Below are positions 1-9,543 of a DNA stretch of 64,000 nucleotides, piece after piece. This DNA is from Gracilibacillus suaedae. Lineage in GTDB: Bacteria; Bacillota; Bacilli; Bacillales; Amphibacillaceae. The number at the start of each line of letters is the position of its first letter. The stretch's first letter is position 1. Below the pieces are notes generated by a model that worked only from the letters and a program-made list of their open reading frames with translations, was not told the DNA's origin and made no database searches. The translations under genes and the position numbers were made by a program. The stretch covers positions 1-64,000 of the forward strand of contig NZ_JAGFVL010000040.1 of the NCBI RefSeq assembly GCF_017599345.1, in the 5' to 3' direction.

Positions 1-1578
1 TTACTCGTTATATGTGTCAGGTAAATCATTCTCCAATAAAATAATCGCATCTTGCCGGTTTAATGCTTGTATTTGTGATATCGCATGATTTAAGTCTTTT
101 GCGATAAACAATTGCTCTTCCGGGTAACCTTTTTCACGAAGACCATCCTGAATAGGTTTTGTCTGTTTTTCACCTACTAAAATCACATAGTCACACGCAT
201 CACTCGCATATTCACCAAATGCTTTATTATATGAATATTCCTTATCACCTAATTCTACCATACCTGGTGTCACCAATACTTTAAATCCTTCCATTGAGGA
301 GAGTACTTCTAAAGCCATTCGGGAACCGGTCGGATTTGAATTAAAACTGTCATCAATTACTGTTAAATTACCGAAGCCTTTCTTTATTTCCATTCTGTGT
401 TTCACTGCCTGAATCTTCTTCACACCCATTTGCAGTTTGGCGAGAGGTACTCCCATTTCCCACGCCACACTAATCGCAGCCAAAATATTATATACATTAT
501 GCTTACCTAATATCTTTGTTTCAAAATCTGCATCTAATGTTCCTGCTTTATTCGTCACTCTAAAAGTCGTTCCTTTTTTGTGAAAACGAATAGCAGAAGC
601 TAAGTAGTCTGCTTCTTGATCATCGATTCCAAAATAAACTTTACGGCACTGATTTTTCGGGGTATAAGACATAATGTTTGGATCATCACGATTGAGGAAA
701 GCAATGCCGTCAGCAGGCAATGTTTCAACAATCTCATATTTGGTTTTTTTAATGTTGTCTAATGATTTAAACGTTTCTAAGTGCTGTTCCCCAATTGCTG
801 TTAGAATCGCATATTTATGCCCTACTAACTCACAGATTTCTTGAATATTGCCAGGCTCTTTCGCCCCCATTTCAGCAATAAATACATCATGATATGGCTT
901 TAAAGAGTTCCGAATAGTGATCGTTACACCGATTTTCGTGTTAAAACTGTTCGGTGTTTTTAACGTGTTAAAGTGTGATGACAATATCGTATCTAAAATA
1001 AACTTTGTACTTGTTTTACCGAAGCTCCCTGTAATACCAATTGTTTCGGTATTTTTCGCACTGTTGATAATACGTTTTGCATCTTGGTAATAATATGCTT
1101 TAATTCTATTTTCAATCGGTTTATTCATGAGATTCGCCAATAACACTACTCCGTATGTGAGAATAGAACCTAGTACAATCACTAACCCAGCATAGCTTAA
1201 CGGGTAATCATTCCAAATAAAATGTAAGCTAGTTGCTAGGAAGAAAAGATAGATAATTGCAATAGTCGTAATCAGACGTTTGACACGTGCGGTCACAGCT
1301 AATTTTTTCTTTTCTTGTTTATTTCTAGGCACAAATAGACCTAGCAATACGATCACGAATATGAGCCAATTCCACGCCAAAAATAATAATAGTAGTGCGA
1401 AAAGAAGTGCTAACCACTCATGAACCGGTACAACTTTTGACCAATGCTCTGTCATCCAGCGCCATAATCGATTGTTAAAATAACTGTTTAATTGCAGCAT
1501 GTGGATTGATTGTTTCACTCGGAAGAATACATATACCATCCATAATACACTGACAATTGAATATATAATCTGCATCAT
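1..1578 (-). CDS. Membrane-anchored MurF-like Mur ligase
   Basis: 525 residues, with the stop codon exactly at the window edge. Several hydrophobic segments fill roughly residues 1-150, followed by a Mur ligase core with the ATP-binding P-loop GSFGKTS near residue 186. A MurF-type motif, DDSFNSNP, lies near residue 405. MurF joins D-Ala-D-Ala to the UDP-MurNAc-tripeptide using ATP, but the canonical enzyme is soluble, so the N-terminal membrane domain marks this as a separate paralogue, probably working on a cell-envelope amide ligation at the membrane. The start is ATG with AAGGGG upstream. The exact substrate cannot be read from the sequence, and the next genes downstream lie outside the window. 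Confidence 0.8.
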   Translation of the reverse strand: MMQIIYSIVSVLWMVYVFFRVKQSIHMLQLNSYFNNRLWRWMTEHWSKVVPVHEWLALLFALLLLFLAWNWLIFVIVLLGLFVPRNKQEKKKLAVTARVKRLITTIAIIYLFFLATSLHFIWNDYPLSYAGLVIVLGSILTYGVVLLANLMNKPIENRIKAYYYQDAKRIINSAKNTETIGITGSFGKTSTKFILDTILSSHFNTLKTPNSFNTKIGVTITIRNSLKPYHDVFIAEMGAKEPGNIQEICELVGHKYAILTAIGEQHLETFKSLDNIKKTKYEIVETLPADGIAFLNRDDPNIMSYTPKNQCRKVYFGIDDQEADYLASAIRFHKKGTTFRVTNKAGTLDADFETKILGKHNVYNILAAISVAWEMGVPLAKLQMGVKKIQAVKHRMEIKKGFGNLTVIDDSFNSNPTGSRMALEVLSSMEGFKVLVTPGMVELGDKEYSYNKAFGEYASDACDYVILVGEKQTKPIQDGLREKGYPEEQLFIAKDLNHAISQIQALNRQDAIILLENDLPDTYNE

Positions 1579-1768
1579 TTAACTGCCCCTTTATCCCCTT
1601 CTAAAAAGGTATCTACAATCACCGCAACAGGATGTTTTTGTTCTAATAACACGCTAATATAGTTTATCTACAATATGCTTCTTCCGAACTGTATATATAT
1701 TTTATTGGTAACTCTTTTTTAATACTGGATTCCGCTTTTAGTTCGAAATATTTATACATCTCTTTACC

Positions 1769-2131
1769 TTAAATGTTTTTTTCAAAATCATTGAATAATT
1801 TAAATATCATCACTCGTTCACCAGTGCGAGAGCTTATATCAGTATGAAAACTTTTCACTTTCTCTCCAGTTATAGTCAGTATAATATCTTTAAGATCTTC
1901 TATACCTGATTCAACTAACTCTGAACGAGTTTTCTTTATCGTTAACATTCCTTCTTTGGTTTCACAAACGTTATATTCTGCTCGGGTTAAAATACCTTGT
2001 AGATTTACAATTACCATATCCCGTAATATATCTGTCTTTACCGATACAGATCCACGCCCAAGATAGTCCTTTTCCCATTGAGTAATTGCCTTACTTATCT
2101 CAGATTCATAAGAGCCTTTAGAAACTTTCAC
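1769..2131 (-). CDS. mpsC: MpsC-like (DUF2294) small protein
   Basis: 120 residues, starting at GTG with GGAG eight bases upstream. No signal peptide or membrane segment is seen. The sequence (GRGSVSVKTDILRDMVIVNLQG, read here as GRGxxxVxxDxxxxMVIVxLxG, then LTxAE and a C-terminal SRTGERVMIFKL) fits DUF2294, renamed MpsC after the Staphylococcus mpsABC cluster. MpsAB translocates bicarbonate and/or sodium and supports growth at low CO2; the role of MpsC is not known. It lies downstream of dabB-dabA on the same strand but is separated from dabA by 476 bases with a possible terminator, so it is probably its own transcript. Confidence 0.75.
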   Translation of the reverse strand: MKVSKGSYESEISKAITQWEKDYLGRGSVSVKTDILRDMVIVNLQGILTRAEYNVCETKEGMLTIKKTRSELVESGIEDLKDIILTITGEKVKSFHTDISSRTGERVMIFKLFNDFEKNI

Positions 2132-2443
2132 AAACTCATCTCCTAACGATCAAAAAAATTATCTATTCCATTTATATTTCTAATTTCTAAGACAACATTC
2201 ATTCTTAGAAAATTGAATGTCCGTCTAAATTTAAAGAAGTTTCCAAATATATATTAATTGAAACGAATCTGCTTCTTCTAATTTAACAATGAATAACCTC
2301 TAATAACATCTCCTTCATTTATACCAACTGTTTTTGTTAGCTCTATTATTTTTGAATAAGGTGAGACTTCGGATTAGCCAGTTTTTACTAAAATCACTGT
2401 GAAGTTAACTCACCTCATCCCCCATTCAGCCTTTTTAGTGCTT

Positions 2444-2482
2444 AAAGCTTGGATTAGTCCTTGATAAAAGGACCCTAGCTTT
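2444..2482 (-). terminator. Possible terminator after dabA
   Basis: Hairpin with outer arms AAAGCT/AGCTTT and inner arms GTCCTT/AAGGAC about 125 bases after the dabA stop. There is no long U-tract on the minus strand, so termination is uncertain. Nothing else recognisable was found in the 2132-2607 gap. Confidence 0.4.
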
Positions 2483-2607
2483 GTATATAGTCAGTATTTT
2501 CTTTTAGGTGATTTTTTGTAAATTATTGTAAAGAAGCGCAATCTATTTTTTCTTGTCCATATCAAATAATACTTTCGTTGATTAAGCAAAGCAAATAATT
2601 TAAACCA

Positions 2608-5238
2608 CTACCAATTTTTCCAACGTCCTTCTGGATCAATACTAGCAAGGCGAACCCATCCATTTTGAACTTTTTCGCGAAATACTGAATCATTTTTCAA
2701 TAATCGTTCTACATATTCGCTAGGCGCTTGGATGACAATCAGCAAACGAAGAGGGGAATGATATGCTTCGTGATCTGATTGCATGACGGATTGCCAAGGT
2801 AGTCCAGTTAACAAGTCACTAGCATTTCCCTGCATAACACCAAGACCTGCTGTAACGGTTTGCGTTGCTTTATTTCCACTTCCATAATAATGTGGTGCTA
2901 CCGTTGAAGCGTAATATTGAAGATTAATCCACTGGGACACTGTTCCTGGTCCAGCAATGATGTTTACTAGGAGGTCACCACTTTCATCTTGTTTCCAATC
3001 ATAGTTATGAAGAAAGGCTCTACCTTCCAAATCACAATCCTGAGTTAATTCACGTTGACCAATTATAAAAGCAGCATTACGAGCTAATCCCCATTCAGGA
3101 CGTATCTCACTCCAATCGTCTGCAAATCGGTGTGCCTCAGCCTTTGGATTTTTTAGTTTTGATTGGAAACTCGGTAATTGAGCTAAACGTTCTGCGTTTG
3201 CATTACGACTCACGGTCGGCATAATAGCTTCGATACGATCTAATGCTTCTTGTGCTGCTTTAGAGAGGTTAGGAACATAAATCCAGTGTAATTCATCCAC
3301 CGTTGTTTTATGCTCTGCAGCTACAAAAACAGTGTCCTCAGGAATTTCAATTCCTCTAGAAGAAAGCCCTCTCCTTACCTCTGGAAGATTACATAAAGTA
3401 GCTAAAGCTCTTGCATTGAATCCACCTGCCGCACCACCACAGGCACCGCATTCGAGAGCAGCGGCATAAGGATTGTTTATACTTTGACTACCATGCCCAC
3501 ATATTACGACTAAAGGTGCGAACTTCTTCTCTGTTAGACCCATTAATTTTAGAGCCTGGTGAGCATAATTCAATTTCTCTTCTTCAGAGAAGCCAACAGG
3601 TAGATTCGCTTCTGTGTCATCTTCATGATCAAGCGAGAGCTTTGTATTAGGTTTACGTATCCAAGTCTCACGTAGATTACGTATGAATTGATTTGCTTTT
3701 CTTGGCACAAAGCTACGTGCTACCATTTGTAGACTAAGCCAAGGTCCACTTAATTCTGGTAAAAGTAAACTCGCTAGTACATTCTGTTTCATAGTTTTAA
3801 ACGTATTGCTTAAGGAATTAACTGCTTGCTTACGTTGTTGGTATTTATCGAGTTCCCCTTCATCTACGTACTCTTTTATCTTATGCTGTGGGTTTAGTAT
3901 AATTGGCAAGGATGCATGACTATGTTTACTACCTAATTCACTAGTTGCAATCGGTAACCCGAAAAAACCAGCAATTCCAATCGTTTCAAACGGACCTTCT
4001 TTTTCTAGTTGACGACGAAAAGGTTCTGAACGAACATCTATACAGAATGCTAATTGAGCTAATGTTGAATTATTCCGCTTAGTCTCACGTTGTTTATAGA
4101 TTAACTTCTGACTTAATTGATCTGTGTGTGTTTGCTCCCAAGCTTCTAACCATATTTTTCGGCGCAGTTTCTCATCAAAGCTGTAAGCAAATAATAAATA
4201 CTCATGCTGTTCAGCGGCTGACATCTGTAACCATTCCTCTATCGTAAGGCCGCCCCAATGAATCCAAGATGCTAACAAAGTAGTAAGCGAAACTTCACTC
4301 TCCGTTCGCTGATTACTCATAGGCAAATAGGGCTTTATAAGTGCCGACTCTAGGGAAATTCGAACTGCTAGATAGTCTGTTAAGAGAGCTTGTTCATGGC
4401 TCGATTGTTGGGAGCGCCAAAGCATCATGCCTGCCCACCCAGGTAACGAAAGTAAATGACCTTCAAGATAATTCTGTATCTCTGACTTAGGAATTTCCAT
4501 TAGGGACAATGCTTCTTTTAATGCCAAAGGTGCCTCATGTGGCCAATCTTTTAGGTTTTTACGCTGATGTTTACTAAGTGCCGGATCGTGTTGAATGAGA
4601 CGTCGCCACGCACGATAGAAACCTTCCTCCCGATGTGGCATTGTCCAACCCGCTTGAAATTCATCAAGATATACTTTGCACCACTTGATAACATGATTAT
4701 CAAGCATTTTAATTAACTTCTCACCATCTTGATTTTTTATATATGAACACATTGGTTGTATGGAGAAATTCTTAATACTATCCAAATTCAGTCCACTAAA
4801 TTCCTCTACCACTTTCTCCAATTTATGTGATGTTAAAAGGCTTGAAGGTAATCGATCTAATTTGAGTGCAGCCTGACAAAATCGCTCTGCTACATCCCTT
4901 GGGATATTAAAGGGATGGGTATCAAGCCAACGCTGTAGCCCCATTTTCACAAACGCTTCATCAATCTCACCTTTACTCTTTGCCGAAAGAATCATGGAAG
5001 CACTAGGATAGATATCAACATCTCGAGTATCTTTTAACCAATCTGCAACCTCTTCAAAAGATTGCTTTTCTAGTCCCATCCATGGATTACGTGCTGCAAA
5101 CGTAGAAATAGGCCATAGTGGCGCAATCACCCGACTAGCTGATTCAATTATTGTACTGATGTCCATTTCTTTAAAATTATTATTTGTGTCTTTATTATTT
5201 TCATTTTCTTTTGTTAAAACGGATGATACGTCCATCAC
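2608..5238 (-). CDS. dabA: DabA/MpsB inorganic-carbon transporter subunit (DUF2309)
   Basis: 876 residues, UPF0753/DUF2309. DabA has a beta-carbonic-anhydrase-like zinc site and works with the membrane protein DabB to accumulate bicarbonate, driven by a cation gradient. The predicted zinc ligands are present: Cys and Asp in AFCIDVRSE (near residue 396) and His and Cys in ICGHGSQ (near 580) and ECGACGG (near 596). The start is GTG at 5238 (4-base overlap with dabB) or ATG at 5235. The SD AAGGAGG is encoded by the last codons of dabB, so the two are translationally coupled. Length and motifs are typical, and the order dabB-dabA matches mpsAB of staphylococci and bacilli. Confidence 0.93.
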   Translation of the reverse strand: MMDVSSVLTKENENNKDTNNNFKEMDISTIIESASRVIAPLWPISTFAARNPWMGLEKQSFEEVADWLKDTRDVDIYPSASMILSAKSKGEIDEAFVKMGLQRWLDTHPFNIPRDVAERFCQAALKLDRLPSSLLTSHKLEKVVEEFSGLNLDSIKNFSIQPMCSYIKNQDGEKLIKMLDNHVIKWCKVYLDEFQAGWTMPHREEGFYRAWRRLIQHDPALSKHQRKNLKDWPHEAPLALKEALSLMEIPKSEIQNYLEGHLLSLPGWAGMMLWRSQQSSHEQALLTDYLAVRISLESALIKPYLPMSNQRTESEVSLTTLLASWIHWGGLTIEEWLQMSAAEQHEYLLFAYSFDEKLRRKIWLEAWEQTHTDQLSQKLIYKQRETKRNNSTLAQLAFCIDVRSEPFRRQLEKEGPFETIGIAGFFGLPIATSELGSKHSHASLPIILNPQHKIKEYVDEGELDKYQQRKQAVNSLSNTFKTMKQNVLASLLLPELSGPWLSLQMVARSFVPRKANQFIRNLRETWIRKPNTKLSLDHEDDTEANLPVGFSEEEKLNYAHQALKLMGLTEKKFAPLVVICGHGSQSINNPYAAALECGACGGAAGGFNARALATLCNLPEVRRGLSSRGIEIPEDTVFVAAEHKTTVDELHWIYVPNLSKAAQEALDRIEAIMPTVSRNANAERLAQLPSFQSKLKNPKAEAHRFADDWSEIRPEWGLARNAAFIIGQRELTQDCDLEGRAFLHNYDWKQDESGDLLVNIIAGPGTVSQWINLQYYASTVAPHYYGSGNKATQTVTAGLGVMQGNASDLLTGLPWQSVMQSDHEAYHSPLRLLIVIQAPSEYVERLLKNDSVFREKVQNGWVRLASIDPEGRWKNW

Positions 5239-6770
5239 TTATTACCTCCTTGAGATAAAAATAGCTGCTTAAGGTAGTTTGGATGACTTTCTACTGATTT
5301 AGTTTTTGCTTCACCTAGTCGTATTAACCAAAGATAGAGTACTGAGTAGGTAATAGAAGAACGATTACGGGAAGCCCGTGCACCTATAGTACTACCAATT
5401 AATAAGAGGCCTACGACAATGATGACAACAAACATTGGAGGTTGAACACCTTGAAAAACGGTTGTATGCAACCACTCATAAAAGAGATTATGAATGATAA
5501 AATAAATGATGGCGGAGCCTCCTAAAAATGATAAGCCAGCAATACGACCAATTCTCCCCTCTCCAAAAGCCACGAGTTGTGTCCAAGAAACGGACAATGA
5601 CCACGCTAGGATTAGCGCACTGATCAATTGATACCCATCTCCAGGAGCCATAAGCCAAAATGCAACACCTACTAATAAGGCTAATGTTCGACCAGCCAAG
5701 ACCCATAAATAGGATGAACGTTCATTAATGCGAGATGATACTTCATAACGGCGTACTGCAGAACCAGCCAGTAAGAACAGTGTTGCTTTGAACAAACCAT
5801 GTAAAACGAGATGAATAATAGCTGCTATATACGCACCTAGTGCACACTGAATGAGCATAAATCCCATTTGACCAATCGTGGATCCCACTAACTGACGTTT
5901 ATAGTCAACCTGGACTAAACTAATTCCAGATCCAATCAAAACAGAGATACTTGCAAGAATAAGTAATACAATCGAAGCTATATCACCGTTAAATAGTGGT
6001 GAAAATCGAGTTAGCATAATCCCACCTGCATTTACTAAACCAGCGTGCATAATCGCAGAAACAGGAGTCGGAGCAATAACAGACTCAATTAACCACCTTT
6101 GGAAAGGCCATTGGGCTGCAGGAATTATTACTGCTAATACAATCAATAAATTAATCCCAGTTCTCTCCCATTGTCCAAGTTGTACTAAATTTTCATTGGT
6201 TAGAGCTAATGAAAACTGCCATTGACCTGTGGCTTCAAAAAGCCAAATCATCGCAAACAATAATGAAAACCAACTTAATGTAAATAAGCGAGCAGAAACC
6301 TTGGCAGCTTCATCAGCTACTTTCCAACTACGGTTTAACCTTATAAGGAAGGTTAAACCGACGAGAGTTGCTCCCCAAGATACAACCATTAAGCGAAGAT
6401 CACCACTTAACCATGTAATAGAAGCAACACCTGTCGTGAATGTAAAAAGCATAAAATACTTACGATAAGAGCGATCTCCCATTAAGTAACGTACAGAAAA
6501 ACGCTGAATGATTAAACCAATTGCAAGGACAAAGAAAACCATTAACCAAGCTAAGGAATCCACGTACCAAGGACCAACATTTCCATGCACACTAGTATTT
6601 GCAAGAGCAAATAAGGCAACTAAAGGAGGCAAAGACACGATACCAATGTGAATACGAACAAAACTCAATGGTACTCGTGGGTGTAAAAACAAGAGTCCGC
6701 TAAGCCCAGAGGCAATAAGCATAATAAAAAATAATGTTAAAAATGATGACATACTCAACGAATCTAACAC
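5235..6770 (-). CDS. dabB: DabB/MpsA, NADH-dehydrogenase subunit 5-like membrane subunit
   Basis: About 511 residues with a dozen or more membrane segments and the proton-antiporter (NuoL/ND5) fold, for example PTPVSAIMHAGLVNAGG and HLVLHGLFKATLFLLAGS. The His and Lys in the latter match the conserved ion-channel residues of the family. It forms the membrane half of the DabAB/MpsAB bicarbonate-uptake system. I prefer the GTG at 6770: it has AGGGGAG eight bases upstream, while the longer frame beginning at a TTG at 6788 would start inside that SD. Its stop overlaps the dabA start. Confidence 0.92.
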   Translation of the reverse strand: MLDSLSMSSFLTLFFIMLIASGLSGLLFLHPRVPLSFVRIHIGIVSLPPLVALFALANTSVHGNVGPWYVDSLAWLMVFFVLAIGLIIQRFSVRYLMGDRSYRKYFMLFTFTTGVASITWLSGDLRLMVVSWGATLVGLTFLIRLNRSWKVADEAAKVSARLFTLSWFSLLFAMIWLFEATGQWQFSLALTNENLVQLGQWERTGINLLIVLAVIIPAAQWPFQRWLIESVIAPTPVSAIMHAGLVNAGGIMLTRFSPLFNGDIASIVLLILASISVLIGSGISLVQVDYKRQLVGSTIGQMGFMLIQCALGAYIAAIIHLVLHGLFKATLFLLAGSAVRRYEVSSRINERSSYLWVLAGRTLALLVGVAFWLMAPGDGYQLISALILAWSLSVSWTQLVAFGEGRIGRIAGLSFLGGSAIIYFIIHNLFYEWLHTTVFQGVQPPMFVVIIVVGLLLIGSTIGARASRNRSSITYSVLYLWLIRLGEAKTKSVESHPNYLKQLFLSQGGNK

Positions 6771-6788
6771 AAAACATTCTCCCCTCAA

Positions 6789-7489
6789 AACAATATTAAC
6801 GTATAAGAAATTTTTTTAAAAAGGACATTTCATATATCTTTCTAATAAGTCCTACATTTTATCTTGCTCCATTATGAATTTTTAAATAATTTGTGTTTAT
6901 TCAAAAACAAAAGTGGAGAGACCCCGCATAAAACAAGAGCAACTTCAGAATAACCTAAGATAAAGAAATAATGGTCATTTTGCTGATGGTGACCTACCGT
7001 AAGAGAAGTCGTCTACTTTTTTGCACTAGGGGCTGATCGTTGCGATATTTATTCCGATATGGTAACCACGGCACAACATTTTAATTTCCTAGGAAATTAA
7101 AAAACCGACAATTTCAAAACTACAATGATAATCTAAAATCATTGAATCTTGAAAATTGTCGGTTTCACTTCAACTAACTTCACCGAAGTTTTTTGAAGAA
7201 CTACCTTATTAAGGTGGAAATTAAGTTTAGTTATATTCCCACTTCTAATTAGAAAATCTGTTTAATCTAATACTTAAGCTATTATATATACCGATTTACT
7301 TTACCTTTACATTCTTATATTTAAAAGCTTTTTCATTCAATCAATATGGAAATATTAAAAGAATGCTAAAGCCCCAATTAATTAAGAAGTTAAAAATAAG
7401 CATCTGTCGATTATTAAGTTAAGTATAAATATATACTAAATTATAACATGTGTCAACAACAAGTCCTTCATCCTAGAAGTGTTTTCATG
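6789..7489. other. Gene-poor interval
   Basis: About 700 bases between dabB and the aldo/keto reductase. I find no open frame with family resemblance. One short plus-strand frame (about 6990-7100, ending at a TAA near 7099) reads somewhat protein-like but has no start and matches nothing I know. The only clear structure is the hairpin at 7101-7166. Confidence 0.5.
7101..7166 (-). terminator. Long hairpin, terminator-like on the minus strand
   Basis: Nested inverted repeat: outer arms ACCGACAATTTCAA/TTGAAAATTGTCGGT (one bulge) and inner arms CAATGAT/ATCATTG. On the minus strand it is followed by TTTTTT, so it can act as an intrinsic terminator. It is 325 bases beyond the end of the aldo/keto reductase, an unusually long distance. 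Confidence 0.5.
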
Positions 7490-8320
7490 CTAAATTCCGT
7501 AATCAAACTCATCAGGATGAGCGCCAATTCGGTTATTGGCATCCATGCTTTTCATTTTCTCGATATCTTCATCTAATAATTCAAAATCAAAGATATCGAC
7601 GTTTTCCTGTTGACGCTCCTTATTAACAGACTTTGGAATTGTAATAATTCCACTTTGATATTGCCAACGGACAATAATTTGGGAAGACTTTTTGTTATGC
7701 TTTGCAGCTAATTCCTGTAATATAGGATGATCAAAATAGCGAGCTTTACCTAATGGAGCCCATGCTTCTACTTTAATATCGTGTTTTTTACAAAAATCTC
7801 TGACTGCTTGTTGTTGTAGCTGGGGATGTAACTCAACTTGATTCACTACCGGAGTAACTTTTGCCTCTTTTAATAACTCCTCTAAGTGGTGTGGTTCAAA
7901 ATTACTTACCCCAATTGCTTTCGCCTTACCATCATGATAAATTTCTTCCAGCGCTTTGTATGTCTCCGTAAATTTACCTGGTACCGGCCAGTGTACTAAG
8001 TATAAATCAACATAATCCATTTGCAGACGTTCTAAACTACGCTTAAATGCTGCTTTTGTTTCTTCATATCCTTGCTCATCATTCCAAACTTTTGTCGTCA
8101 CAAAAATTTCTTCACGAGGAATACCACTATCTTTAATTGCCTGACCTACCCCTTCTTCATTTGCATAAAGAGAAGCAGTATCAATATGCCGATAGCCTAA
8201 CTCTAATGCTGATTTTACAGCATGGTAAACCTCATCCCCTGGCTCCGCTTTGTAAACACCAAGTCCTACTGCAGGTATCTCTGTTCCATTGTTCAGCTTT
8301 AATGTAGTAGTTAAACTCAT
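7490..8320 (-). CDS. Aldo/keto reductase (AKR5 type, YtbE/YvgN-like)
   Basis: 276 residues, the normal length for a monomeric NADPH-dependent aldo/keto reductase. The catalytic tetrad is present: Asp in GYRHIDTASLY, Tyr in the same segment, Lys in FVTTKVW and His in YLVHWPVPG. The cofactor-binding IPKSVNKER is near the C-terminus. Such enzymes in Bacillus (YtbE, YvgN) reduce glyoxal, methylglyoxal and other reactive aldehydes in the cytosol. The gene is preceded by AAAGGAGG and appears monocistronic. The physiological substrate cannot be told from sequence. Confidence 0.9.
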   Translation of the reverse strand: MSLTTTLKLNNGTEIPAVGLGVYKAEPGDEVYHAVKSALELGYRHIDTASLYANEEGVGQAIKDSGIPREEIFVTTKVWNDEQGYEETKAAFKRSLERLQMDYVDLYLVHWPVPGKFTETYKALEEIYHDGKAKAIGVSNFEPHHLEELLKEAKVTPVVNQVELHPQLQQQAVRDFCKKHDIKVEAWAPLGKARYFDHPILQELAAKHNKKSSQIIVRWQYQSGIITIPKSVNKERQQENVDIFDFELLDEDIEKMKSMDANNRIGAHPDEFDYGI

Positions 8321-8400
8321 TCCTAGAAACGCCTCCTTTTTTTAATAAACCATTCGCTTCCTATTTTAATATGTTGTCGGCATTTCCTAAAGTAAACTGC

Positions 8401-9471
8401 TTAATTAGCCTGATTTTTAATAATGTCGATAACCTTTTCTTTCGCTTCACTGGACCGGTATTGATTCATTTTGTCTTTTATTTCAAATTTATCTTTTTTC
8501 AATTCTAAAAGTGAAGTAACCAATATATTAGTTGATAAATCTTCTTCCTCTAACACCTTCGCATAGCCTTGTTTTTCAAAAGATTGGGCATTGACGATCT
8601 GGTCTCCACGACTTGCTTGACGTGATAGCGGAATCAACAGCATTGGTTTATTTAGTGCCAAAAATTCAAAAATCGCATTAGCACCCGCACGCGAACAAAC
8701 CATATCTGTAATCGCGAGTAAATCCTTCAATTCATCTTGGACATATTCATATTGAACATATCCTTCTTGCTCATACGTCTCATCGATATTGTCCTTACCA
8801 CAAATATGGACAACTTGAAATTGCTTTAACAATTCTTCTAAGCCTTCACGTACTGCCTGATTAATCTTTTTCGATCCTGCACTACCTCCCATAATTAATA
8901 AAACATTTTTCTTGTTAGAAAAGCCGGTCATTTCAAAACCTTTTTCCCTGCTGCCAGTAAAAAGCTCTTCCCGAACAACAGCACCAATCCATTCTGCCTT
9001 TTGCTCTGGTAGATATTGTACGGTCTCCGGAAAAGTTGCCAACACTTTTTTTGCGAAAGGGATTGCTAATTTATTAGCAAGACCCGGGGTATAATCTGAT
9101 TCATGAATCACTGCAGGTACACCTCTCATCCGTGCTGCTACTAAGACAGGAACAGAGACAAATCCACCTTTGGAAAAAATAACGGCAGGCTTCTTTTTGC
9201 CGATAATTCGATGTGCTTGCCATGTACCTTTTAGTACTTTAAATGGGTCCTTAAAATTCTCCTTGGAAAAATAACGACGCAGTTTCCCTGTGGAAATCGG
9301 GTGGTATGTCACCCCTTCTAACGGTTCAATTAAATCCTTCTCAATACCATTTTTCGAGCCAATATAATCTATTGTCCAACCTTCTTTTAAAAAGGCAGGG
9401 ATAATCGCCAAATTCACCATAACATGCCCAGCAGTACCACCACCGGTAAAAATAATTTGTTTAGTGGTCAT
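8401..9471 (-). CDS. murG: MurG-like UDP-GlcNAc:lipid I glycosyltransferase (orphan paralogue)
   Basis: 356 residues, GT28 fold. The glycine-rich lipid/phosphate loop GGGTAGH is at residues 10-16, and SKGGFVS, GGSAGSKK and SRAGANAIFE mark the donor-binding half. MurG adds GlcNAc to lipid I at the inner membrane face, forming lipid II. The gene stands alone, outside a division/cell-wall cluster. The acceptor-side motif is RGDQIVNA, where the classical MurG motif begins HxxDxQ. It may therefore be the second MurG found in some Bacillales rather than the housekeeping copy; whether the canonical one exists elsewhere cannot be seen here. Confidence 0.88.
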   Translation of the reverse strand: MTTKQIIFTGGGTAGHVMVNLAIIPAFLKEGWTIDYIGSKNGIEKDLIEPLEGVTYHPISTGKLRRYFSKENFKDPFKVLKGTWQAHRIIGKKKPAVIFSKGGFVSVPVLVAARMRGVPAVIHESDYTPGLANKLAIPFAKKVLATFPETVQYLPEQKAEWIGAVVREELFTGSREKGFEMTGFSNKKNVLLIMGGSAGSKKINQAVREGLEELLKQFQVVHICGKDNIDETYEQEGYVQYEYVQDELKDLLAITDMVCSRAGANAIFEFLALNKPMLLIPLSRQASRGDQIVNAQSFEKQGYAKVLEEEDLSTNILVTSLLELKKDKFEIKDKMNQYRSSEAKEKVIDIIKNQAN

Positions 9472-9503
9472 AAATAAAAACCGTCCTCTCTTTTAACAAA
9501 ATA

Positions 9504-9512
9504 TGTTATAAT
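9504..9512 (+). promoter_or_regulatory. Extended -10 promoter for the MATE gene
   Basis: TGTTATAAT, an extended -10 (TGn plus perfect TATAAT), lies 32 bases before the ATG. No good -35 is present, as is usual for extended -10 promoters. It fires divergently from the murG paralogue. Confidence 0.55.
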
Positions 9513-9543
9513 CCTTCTACGACTGTAAAAAGGAAGAATAGAT

